A stretch of DNA of 64,000 bases from Pristionchus mayeri (lineage: Eukaryota; Nematoda; Chromadorea; Rhabditida; Neodiplogasteridae), in assembly GCA_036245805.1 (NCBI GenBank), contig BTRK01000002.1, positions 25,971,067 to 26,035,066 on the forward strand, written 5' to 3'. The notes under the pieces were generated by a model. It saw nothing but the letters and a program-made list of their open reading frames with translations, did not search any database and was not told the origin of the DNA. The position numbers and the translations under genes are program-made. This document shows, one piece after another, positions 11,801 to 21,600 of this stretch (the first letter of the stretch is position 1; each line of letters starts with the position of its first letter).

Positions 11801-14800
11801 GAATCTTTACAATGCGGATGGTCGTTCCTCCTCCGTGAACTTTCACACCTTCAGGCTTCTCATTAGCAGCCTTGGCGCCACGCGCGCAGCATTCACAACA
11901 CGCGCCGATATAGCAGCAGATCTCAACATTCCCAAGTTTTGAGTCAATTGGCATAGTATAAAACCGCAGGTGGAAAAAATAAGCAGATCTCAACATTCCC
12001 AAGTATTGCCGAGTCATTGGGTATAGTATAAAACGGCAGACGGATGGAATTAGGCTTTCCCTCACCAATGGGATTATGCAGCAGAGCAAAATGAGGACGC
12101 CGATGATAATAGCAACGATCTCCCCTGGAATACAGTATGACAATTAGACAACGCATCAATTTATGGAACGTACACGCAGTAAGCATTGTGACTAGACGAT
12201 CGAGTAGGACGAGATTGACTAATCGAACCACCGAATGGCAATTCGGAACTCTTCACGAATGACAGTGAAGTGAATAGAACTATTCTCTCATTGTGCTTTT
12301 TTATTAAAATTAGTTTTCCTTTTTATATCCAAATTGTTCGTTTTCGTTTCGCCATTGGCGAATCGCCAGCGCTAAAGCACGCGTACATATCACTATTCCT
12401 CCACCCTACAATGGTTAAATGGCACTCAGTTTCTATACTAGATTTTCATCCATTATTAATCCTTTGAATTAGACATATGAGTGACGACTATTTGAGAGAA
12501 CTGAGCAATTTCACCAATGTGCCGTACAGCAAAAAATAAAGTGTTGATTTTAAGATACCCCTGGGGGTAACTTTTCACGTAGAGTTCGAAAATCGATCTT
12601 AGGAAGCCGTATCTCTGACCCCTGATTTTCTGTGGCGCGCCTCAACGTTGAGGTCAGTTTTTGTAAATCGTGAACGGTTGATCCAAGCCCCATACATAGA
12701 TAGTAATTCTGAAAGAACTCGACGAGATAAGCATTTTTACTGTTGGAAGTGAAATTCTAGCTCATCTGTGCAAAAAGTTGAGGCAGTTTTAAATATTTAA
12801 ATTGTTATTGTGTAAACACTTTTCCCGGGGTGTAATTTTAAGTATGTTCATTGGATTCCTCGTGAAAAGTTACCCCTAGGAACAAATTTTCACTCGCAAA
12901 ATCGCGGGACAATGATGTTTCCCGAAATGCGAATAAGGAAGCATGATGAATCACTGAATTTCGAACATTTCGCACCATTGCGATTTCAACATTTTACCAA
13001 TTAGGAAACGTTCCCAGTACTGTACTTCAACTTTTTATGCATAATTGGATAGTATTCTCTTTAATAAACATGCCTTACGATATCAACAAATCGATTTTTT
13101 CATATCACAATTTCTCAAATTTGCACGTTGCAAACTCAACATTTCGAGACCACTTGACGCTATAACTGTGACCATGCTGTAGCATGCCTCGACATTGGTA
13201 AAAATTGGCGGAGCAGTCCTCCTCCAATATATCAGGGTTCCGGTTATTGACGCCCGAATATGGCTTAAATGAAAATTTCCGAAATATTTAAATTCATTTT
13301 GGGAGTTAATTTTGAGAATTCTCATTGAATATTGTTATAATGTTTTCGTAACCTGAGGAATCAAATACGTCTGGAAAAGCGATCGTTTGAACAATTTTTA
13401 AAAAATCTAAATTTTCAAATGTCTAAAATTTCGGAAATTTTGAAAAGGCAAGAGGTGTGTATTTTTGTAAATAGTTTATACATCAGATTACAAAAACATT
13501 ATTTACAACAATATTCAATGAGAATTCTCAAAATTAACTCCCAAAATGAACTTAATTTTTTCGGACATTTTCGTTTAAGCAATATTCGGGCGTCAATAAC
13601 TGGAGCCCCGATATATTGGAGTTGGACTGTTCCACCAATTTTTACTCATGTCGAGGCATACTACAGCATGGCCACAGTTATAGCGTAAAGTGGTCTCGAA
13701 ATGTTGAGTTGGCAACGTGCAAATTTGAGAAATAGGCATATGAAAAAAATGATTTGTTGATATCGTAAGGAATGTCTATTAAAGAGAATAATATCCAATT
13801 ATGCATAAAAAGTTGAAGTACAGTACTGGGAATGTTTCCTAATTGGTAAAATGTTGAAATCGCAATGGTAAGAAATTTTCAAAATTCAGTGATTCATCAT
13901 GCTTCCTTATTCCGCATTTCGGGAAACATCATTGTCCCGCGATTTTGCGAGTGAAAATTTGTTCCTAGGGGTAACTTTTCACGAGGAATCCAATGAAAAT
14001 ATTTAAAATTACACCCCGGGAAAAGTGTTTTCACAATAACTATTTAAATATTTAAAACTGCCTCAACTTTTTTCACAGATGAGCTAGCCTTTCACTTCCA
14101 ACATAAAAAATGCTTATCTCGTCGAGTTCTTTCAGAATTACTATCTATATATGGGGATTGGATCAACCGTTCACGATTTACAAAAACCGACCTCAGCGTT
14201 GAGGTGCGCCACAGAAAATCATGGGTCAGAGATACGTCTTCCTAAGGTCGATTTTCGAACTCTACGTGAAAAGTTACCCCTAGGATTTGAAATTTCATTT
14301 TTTGCTGTACGGCCTGAGGTAAGTCCTCTCAGATAGTCACTCATATGAACAACAGTTTTAGAATATATATTTGACGAATTTATCTCTATTATTCAATGAA
14401 AAAGCGATATTTCTTCTTTTTCAAATATCTTCATGGTACGTCGATCGAGATTAAGAATCTTCTGAATTATACGGGATTACTGCTATTTTAGACAGTGTTT
14501 TCCCGACCTGTATCATGCCTTTTGCTGTGATTTCTCTTGCTGTGCTTGCTCTTCGAACGAATTTTAACTTTTCCATGAATATATTTTACATTTTGTGTTG
14601 ACGCTAATGTTGCAAACATTACACTTATTAGAAAACAAAAGGGAAATCAAAATGACGTTTAGAAGTTTGAAAATAATATGTTATTTATGGTTGCAAATGG
14701 AGAGTGCGTCTTTTGACAATTCGCAATAACCTACGTTTCGATCAATGATGGTGATGGTCGTTTTTCCTTCGAGAAGGAAAAGAAGAAAAGATTATTCGTT

Positions 14801-17800
14801 GCGGTTGCTAATGAATGGTGCGTTTTTTTACAAGTAGCTATGCACGTACGTTTCGATCAATGATGGTGATGGTCGTTTTTCCTTCGCCGTCCTCTACCTC
14901 CTCAACAACCTTCACACCACCCATGCAGCATGCACAACACGCGCCGCGATAACAGAGGATCTCAACATTCCCAAGCATTTCCGAATCATTGGGTATATCA
15001 TAACACCCCCAGATGGATGTAGCTAGGTTTTCCCTCACCAGGGGGATGACACAACATAGGAGAATGACGACGCCAATGAGAATACCAACGATCTCCCCTG
15101 CAATACAGTATGACAATTAGACCAACTATCGATTTATGGAACATACAGGCGGTAAGCATTGTGACTAGGCGATCGAGTAGGACGAGATTGACTAATCAAA
15201 CCACCGAATGGCAATTCGGAACTCTTCACGAATGACAGTGAAGTGAATAGAACTATTCTCTCATTGTGCTTTTTTATTAAAATTACTTTTCCTTTCTCTA
15301 TCCAAATTGTTCGTTTTCGTTTCGCCATTGGCGAATCGCCAGCGCTAAAGCACGCGTACATATCACTATTCCTCCACCCTACAATGGTTAAATGGCACTC
15401 AGTTTCTATACTAGATTTTCATCCATTATTAATCCTTTGAATTACACATAAGAACAGTTCTAGAATATATATTTGACGAATTTATCTCTATTATTCAATG
15501 AAAAAGCGATATTTCTTCTTTTTCACACATCTTCATGGTACGTCGATCGAGATTAAGAATCATCTTCTGAATTATATGGGATTGTTGCTATTGTAGATAA
15601 TATTTTCCCGACCTGTATCATGCCTTTTGCTGTGATTTCTCTTGCTGTGCTTGCTCTTCGAACGAATTTTAACTTTTCCCTGAATATATTTTACATTTTG
15701 TCTTGACGCTAATGTTACAAACATTACAATAACTAGAAAACAAAAGGTAAATCAAAACGACGTTTAGAAGTTTGAAAATAATATGTTATTTATGGTTGCA
15801 AATGGAGAGTGCGTCTTTTGACAATTCGCAATAACCTACGTTTCGATCAATGATGGTGATGGTCGTTTTTCCTTCTCCGTCCTCTTGCTCCTCAACAGCC
15901 TTCGCACCAGCCGCGCAGCATGCACAACACATTTCGAGGTAGCAGCAGATCTCAACATTCCCAAGTATTGCCGAGTCATTGGGTATAGTATAAAACGGCA
16001 GACGGATGGAATTAGGCTTTCCCTCACCAATGGGATTACGCAGCAGAGGAGAATGACGACGCCGACGATAATTCCAACGATCTCCCCTGCAATACAGTAT
16101 GGAAATTAGACCAATTATCGATTTATGGAACGTACACGCAGTAAGCATTGTGACTGGACGATCGAGTAGGACGAGATTGACTAATCGAACCACCGAATTG
16201 CAATTCGGAACTCTTCACGAATGACAGTGAACTGAATAGAACTATTCTCTCATTGTGCAATCTCATTAAAATGACTCTTCCTTTCTCTATCCAAATTGTT
16301 CTTTTTTTCGTTTCGCTATTGGCGAACCGCCAACTCACACGCGTATCACTGCCCCCCCCCTCCTCCACATATCACTGTCCCTCCACCGTACTCTACTCTA
16401 CCGTATCTTCTTTCAGATGGACCTCGGAGGGAATCTTCGTACTCGTGCTCCCGAGATCGCGCTGGCCGTGCCTCCCTCCATGGTGGACTTCTCCCTGGCA
16501 GACACTTGGGCAGCAGGGACACTCTGCTACGAGATATTCACCAAGTTAGTGAAAGGGGGAGGGCGAAGTGGGTTGGAAAGGGTTAAAGTACTGGAGCTTC
16601 CACTAAAACTGCGGGATATTTTGCAGATCCAAGAAGTATTTGTTGTATTTAAGCTATCTTTGATCTTCTCCCCCTTCTCTAGATCTCTCTCCTCTCTACA
16701 GATTGAATCCCTTCTACTCGGTGCTCTCTGCATCGACGTACAAGGAGTACGAACTGCCCATTCTCTCCGATCGAATCCCCGAACCGACGAGAAGAGCAGT
16801 CGAGGGAATCATGAAGAGAAACCCCAAGGAGGTATGGGGTTGTAAGGATAAGGCAGGATTGGGTTACGACGAGTGCTGACAAAACTGCGAAATTTATTCA
16901 GATTCTGCAGATGGAATGATTCCGGTCTCGATTCTAGTCAACATTTTTAAAGTAAAATAATCAACTGTCGATTCTCCCTTTCGATCTCCTATCCTTCTAC
17001 CCCCCTCCCCGTCCCATATTCTCCTCTCTTGCAGCGTCTCTCTCCCTCCATCGCAGCGAATGTCTTCTCTCTCTCGCTCTTCCGATTCGGCGCCGATCTC
17101 CACGATCTGCTGCCCTCCTTCGCATCCGAGCCAATCATGGGAGAGATGAGGAAGGTTAGAGAGTCATGTGCCACCAGATGTATTCGGATGATTTTCTGGA
17201 AAGGAATTTACTAAAAATATATATATTATATATCGCAGCAAAGTTTGATGTTGCGCAAAGTGTTGCTGCGGGAGCACGCAGTCTTAACCTTATTTCCCAA
17301 AAATCGCCGAAGAAATAATATTATTAATATATATTTTTCAATCTTGTGTTGAAAGGCATGAAATAATTAATTGCACATTTCTAAATGGTTGTTGTCTAGG
17401 TGTCTAAGCGAGTGGAGCGAGTGATCGACGACATGATCTCCCTCCTGGCAGCAGAGACTATCGCTGCGAGGATCACTTCCAGGGAACTCATCAGCAGGGC
17501 AGAACTGCAGGTAGACTGGGGAAGGGGAGAGAGAATATTTGGAAATTGTGTTGTTTTGTGATCGAATCGAGGCGCGGGAGTTTTAAAAAGTGTAAAGTGT
17601 AAAAAGAAGTGCACTTTTTTACAGCATTGTGCACTATGACGTGCGCCAGTCCTAGATAAATATAGCTTTCGAATTGTGAAAAGTGTCTCGTAATCGTTCT
17701 GTCCATTCAGTTGCGTGCTACCTTCATGGCTCGTCTTTCTCGGGACGAGTTGTGGGCCTCTCTCGCATTCTTCCGAGAGACGCCTTCCACATCAGGAGTA

Positions 17801-17827
17801 GAGAGCGACAATGAATCCGCCGTCTGA
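8398..17827 (+). CDS. pink-1: PINK1 mitochondrial Ser/Thr kinase
   Basis: PINK1 accumulates on depolarised mitochondria and phosphorylates ubiquitin and Parkin to start mitophagy. Eighteen exons sum to 1,737 nt (578 residues; human PINK1 has 581): 8398-8433, 8484-8630, 8888-8982, 9028-9094, 9215-9296, 9476-9573, 9940-10079, 10306-10398, 10538-10618, 10692-10803, 10905-10959, 11091-11173, 16417-16544, 16702-16831, 17035-17154, 17239-about 17280, 17400-17510, 17711-17827. The N-terminus is basic and Ser/Arg-rich, as for a mitochondrial presequence. Kinase landmarks: glycine loop IGYGCNAAVY, ALKLMFN with the ATP lysine, catalytic QRDMKSDNILL (HRD read as QRD), DFGCAL, DLGGN and RAPEIA in place of APE. 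The C-terminal helical extension is present (VERVIDDMISLLAAETIAAR). The donor of exon 16 is ambiguous (17260 or 17280, both in frame). Intron 11174-16416 is unusually long and carries nested genes. Confidence 0.93.
8756..8827. repeat. (TA)n microsatellite
   Basis: An uninterrupted TA dinucleotide run of about 72 nt lies in the second intron of pink-1. Confidence 0.97.
11793..12186 (-). CDS. Small Cys-rich membrane protein, copy A
   Basis: Three exons give 66 residues: 12174-12186 (MLTA plus one base), 12066-12124 and 11793-11921. The start follows a CTAG acceptor by 5 nt. The N-terminus is only five residues (MLTAW) before one strong hydrophobic segment (IVAIIIGVLILLCCIIPL). A Cys cluster (ICCYIGACCECC) and a polar tail ending IRIVKIPF follow. 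The layout suggests a tiny single-pass membrane protein with palmitoylatable or metal-binding cysteines; I cannot name the family. Copy A is the most diverged. Its second intron carries an internal duplication of about 65 nt that repeats the GGGAATGTTGAG acceptor, so two acceptors compete. The gene lies antisense within a pink-1 intron. Confidence 0.55.
12478..14343. mobile_element. Large 1.87-kb palindromic element PAL-4, TA target
   Basis: The two halves are reverse complements over roughly 870 nt each, around a spacer of about 130 nt near 13357-13484. Ends read TGAGTGAC ... GTCACTCA, followed inward by GCCGTACAGCAAAAAAT and, on the far side, its complement. Matching landmarks include CCGTTCACGATTT, AAGTTACCCC, CAATGATGTTTCCCG and GAGAATTCTCA. 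TA flanks both ends (12476-12477 and 14344-14345). The junction of tandem units B and C at 15449-15450 shows the same flanks without the element (ACATA then AGAACAG), so it serves as a near-perfect empty site. A TA duplication fits Tc1/mariner-type insertion. No transposase frame is seen. Confidence 0.85.
14838..15159 (-). CDS. Small Cys-rich membrane protein, copy B
   Basis: Exons 15147-15159, 15039-15097 and 14838-14960 give 64 residues. The three-exon plan and phases are identical to copies A and C. MLTAW is followed by a hydrophobic helix (IVGILIGVVILLCCVIPL), a cluster ILCYRGACCACC and an acidic then basic tail (GEGKTTITIIDRN). The second intron would also stay open if read through, whereas in copy C it would not, which supports the intron. 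About 115 nt beyond the stop, a fragment of the last exon (ATGATGGTGATGGTCG at 14746-14761) is duplicated. The opposite strand to pink-1 is used. Confidence 0.6.
15786..16148 (-). CDS. Small Cys-rich membrane protein, copy C
   Basis: Exons 16136-16148, 16028-16086 and 15786-15950 give 78 residues. MLTAW and the helix IVGIIVGVVILLCCVIPL are followed by ICCYLEMCCACC and the same tail as copy B (GEGKTTITIIDRN). The tail is extended by NVGYCELSKDALSIC because the stop codon found in B is replaced by GGT TAT. A frame change between the helix exon and the Cys exon makes the 77-nt intron necessary. Its acceptor is GTTGAG, weaker than usual. Confidence 0.6.
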   Translation of the reverse strand: MLTACTFHKSIIGLISILYCRGDRWNYRRRRHSPLLRNPIGEGKPNSIRLPFYTIPNDSAILGNVEICCYLEMCCACCAAGAKAVEEQEDGEGKTTITIIDRNVGYCELSKDALSICNHK

Positions 17828-18603
17828 GATACGAATCGATCGATTATTGGGTACGGTAGCCGATCCCGTAAGGATTAACTTCTGTAGTTTGCCCACGAAA
17901 CCGTTTATGTTGTAGTATATTCGAATCGTAGGTATGTATATTTAGTCATATTTTGGATAGTTTCATTCTGACATTTTCTGAAGCTACAAAGCCCTCTCTC
18001 TTCTTATTGCGTGTATTGTAGATCGGAGGATCTTTAATGGGTTGTTTTTGTTCGAAGATTCACACACAACACCACGACCTGTAAATAACAACATTCACCT
18101 GTAAATACGTTGGTCTGATATGTATAAAGTTCCCTTCACTTATTTGAGGGAAATAATACGCGTCGACTTAGAGTGTACTGAAAACAGTTTTATCACAAAT
18201 ATGGGGGCAAATCACCGACTAATTATAAATAAAGAAAAATGTGGGAAACGAGGTAAATATTAACTGGGTTTCATCGATATTAAGAATTCAACTAAAAAAA
18301 GAAGGGAGGGGCGAAATACTTACCGTACTCTGATAGGGTAGATAGATAACAGATAACACACGTTACGACAGGCATATCTATAGAAAGCGAGGGCGGAAAT
18401 TAAAACAACAAAAAACTTACGACGATACTTATCTCATTCTTTTGAAAAGACTAAGAAAAGGTCCAGGAAATAAACTATGGGATTTTACTCTCAAAGAAAA
18501 TGAAGGATAGCTACTCTTGCTTCACCAATCGATACCGTAAACAGACGAACAACTACAGTATACTATAGCGGACGCAAATCAATCGATGCCATCAGTGGGG
18601 CGG
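17828..18603. other. Convergent intergenic region, pink-1 / ZNF598
   Basis: The 3' ends of two genes meet here. AATAAA at 18227-18232 is a plausible pink-1 polyadenylation signal. The rest is AT-rich, and no exon was seen. Confidence 0.6.
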
Positions 18604-21600
18604 TCAGGATCGCTTGACTGCATTCTCGAATCCGGGTGGGGGTCCGAATCCAGGAGGAGGAGCGAAAGAGATGCCAGGGGGGGGAGCCTGAGAGGAGAAT
18701 ATTCGCGTCTTTCAAGTCGAGTATTACTCCTGGGCAATTCATATGATATCAGTCTGACAAAAGAAGCCAGCCCACTGGCGATTCGTATACAGTGGTCGAA
18801 ATAGTATGTCACAAAAATTGTAAGAAGTGGGCATATTTCTAAAATTTTAATATGAAATATTTGAAAATGTTACAACTTTATCAAAACATTACTAAAAAAG
18901 TAGGTACGTTTTCTTCTTTTGCACTGGTCTGGACTCCAAAAACCGGGCACGCTATATCATTAGAACATCCTTTTCGACCACTGTTCGTATACACAGTTTC
19001 ATCTAATCTCTATATTGGTCATTAACACGACGAATTATTCGATCTTAATACAATCATAATGGAAGTGCAACTGACGGTGGATAGTCCTCGTGCCTCGGCC
19101 GCAGCCACTGCAGCTGCCTTGGCTACAGATCCATTCTGTGTCGCTGCAGTCGCATCTCCACTGCCCACGAATGTAGAGTAGACCGAGTTGAACAGCTGCA
19201 AGGGGCCAGCTTATCAGATTGTATTTCAACTGATTCCGAATCGATCGCGGGTTACGGTAGTGCCTAATAATCGATAAATCATGCCATGGTGTTGTCATCA
19301 TTCGATACAAGGATACGAGCGAGCAGACGAACCACCTTCAGCAACTCACTAATTTACACAAGGCAGCAAGAAGACACAGTACCGATCCGATGAGCCCTAG
19401 CGAGGAGGACTGGGAAGGTACGGTAGAAGGGGGCGGAGCAGGAGCAGCCTTATCGATCGATGGCCGAGAGGGGGCGGAGTCAGCCACGACGACTCTCTTG
19501 ATCTCCTTCTTCTTGCTGTTGGTGGTGGTAGCAGAGGTTGTCTTCGCCTCCTCCTTCCGCTCCTCCTGCAACACCACTGTAGCCAATCGTGCAAATACAG
19601 TAAACAGCGACTACCGTAACCCCCCATTCACCACGGAAAGTTCAAGTTAAGGACAAAGCGTCACAATATGGAAATGACGTTCACAACAGATGGTTCTGTC
19701 AGGGAAGTGGACGCACGATTCGGGATAGCTATCATTGGGGAAAGAGCCCAAGTGTGAACCACGATGAATGTAATCATCATCATTTAGATCTACTATACTA
19801 CAGATTTGGTAGACTATCATTCGAACAAGTACTGAATGAAACAACAATTGAAGTATTTTTATAAATGGAGATCCCCCATCCAGTAGTCCCTTTGCCACTC
19901 CTCACCTTCGTCTGCTCCCTCCCCTTCCCCTTCTCTTTCTTCGTCTCAGTGGGCGGGGCTGAGGTGATGAGACGAGAGATCTCAGAGAGACCCAGAACTC
20001 GCTCAAATTAAATAATTAATTATGCATTTTTCGCTCTATATTTGTATTTTCTAATCTTTAGCCATCATCCTTAGTCTAATCAATTGACTCATTCGTTCTT
20101 TTGTCCTTCCGCTCGATGACATCGATCACTCTACCCACCTCAGGTTCCTTCTTCGTCTCTTCTTCCTCTTCCTCCTCACTCTCTTCTTCAGTTTCCACTC
20201 TCACTGCTGCTCTCTCCTCGGCCTCGCGAGCCTCACGAGCCAATCGTTTCTCCTCCTTCAAATTGTTCAGTACTTTTATTCCGACAAATATGCATAATTA
20301 CTTTCTATGATAAAGAGAAAAGAAAATCCCGTGCTTTTGAAGAAAAAAATTAATCGATAATACATTGATGTCTAACCTTCTTCCTCGCGTTCTTCTCTGC
20401 ATTCTCTTTCTTGGCCAGCGCCTTCTTCGAAAGTGGAATCGATACCTGCGAATATTCGCCATTTGTGAGCATTTTGCCTGTGAACTTCCAATTTTCGATA
20501 GCACGAGATAAAAAAAACTGGAAGATATTTCATGATCCGCCCTAGCCTTAAAAATTGTTAGTCTACAGCATGTCATCCCAGTCTCCTCTCTCCTTATCCC
20601 CCTCACCTCTTGCCAGTCTGGATCCTCGATTGGTCTGGCAGGGGTGCTGCTGCTCATGGCTGGCCACATCTCGGGTTCGGGCAGGGGAGGAGGAGGCGGA
20701 CGTTTCTGAAATGTTGTATAATTAGCTGAATATCACTCGCAAAAAAGTCAAATTAGCTATATGTAACGGCAATAAGAAGCGAGTATTATAATTCTCACGT
20801 CTCAAAAGGAGAAGAAAAATTCAAAAGGAACTGCAATTTGAATGTCTCTCAGTTTAAATGCAGATGACAAAAAAGTAAAATCTACATCAAGATAGAGCGT
20901 TTTTATACTCGAGCAATAATCTCCCTACTCCCAATCTCTTCCCCTCATCTCACCTTCTGCTCACTGGCCTTCTTTCCCCATTTGCTCGATTGAGCCAGGG
21001 GTCCTCCCACTCGTCCGTAGTCGATTCTGGCCGAGGGAGGGAGGGAAGGGAAGTCTTCGCCTCCAGAGGAGGACGGCATCGGGGCCGGTTGCTTGCCTGC
21101 AGAGGGATAATAAATACGGAGGGAAATCAATTACAAGAAACGTATTTTCAGAAGTTCATATTTCACATGCAGGACTAAGTATTCACCCAGTCGACTTCAT
21201 CACGAAGTATAGGACTATCATGCATAGATCTGGACAATTTTACACAGTACTATCCTACAGTACCTTCCCCTCCAAATCATACCTCTTGGCTGTGGCTGTG
21301 TCGCTGGTCTCTGCACCATGGCGACTCTCGATGGCTGCACTGCCGGTCCGACACGAGGAGGAGGACCCATTCTGCCATGGGAGCCCACCACCTGGAAGAT
21401 TATTGATTATCCCATGTACGAAGGATCTCTCGCTGTTAGATGGCGAGAGTGCGGGGAAGGAATAGAGACAGACAGATATATTTCTTACCTGGAACGCATC
21501 TCGCTCGTCGTCGTCGATGACGTCGAAACGCTCCTGAAGAGGTGAGTCATAAAATTTTAAACCGATGATAGGCACTTTGGAGTGACGAAGAAATCACAAA

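Larger units (their letters stand above)
11400..16340. repeat. Three tandem ~1.1-kb units in the pink-1 intron
   Basis: Unit A (about 11400-12477), unit B (14347-15450) and unit C (15451-about 16340) repeat each other in order. Each opens with a block like TTCTAGAATATATATTTGACG. A stretch with GTACGTCGATC and TTTTCCCGACC follows, then the minus-strand small gene, the block CGAATGACAGTGAA, and GCGAATCGCCAGCGCTAAAG. The units close with ATTAATCCTTTGAATTA, which C lacks. B and C are much more alike than either is to A. A remnant of a unit end (TTTTCATTCAGTATTAATCC) near 11336 suggests an older, decayed copy upstream. A 1.9-kb palindrome separates A from B. Confidence 0.85.

Noticed and set aside
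11925..11945. ATTCCCAAGTTTTGAG resembles part of the nematode spliced-leader RNA SL1
   Set aside because: The same block in copies B and C reads CCAAGTATTGCCGAG or similar, so the likeness is chance within the repeat. No SL RNA fold or Sm site was seen.
12521..14310. Possible genes inside the large palindrome
   Set aside because: Short frames appear in both arms as mirror images and lack splice support or domains; the inverted symmetry explains them.
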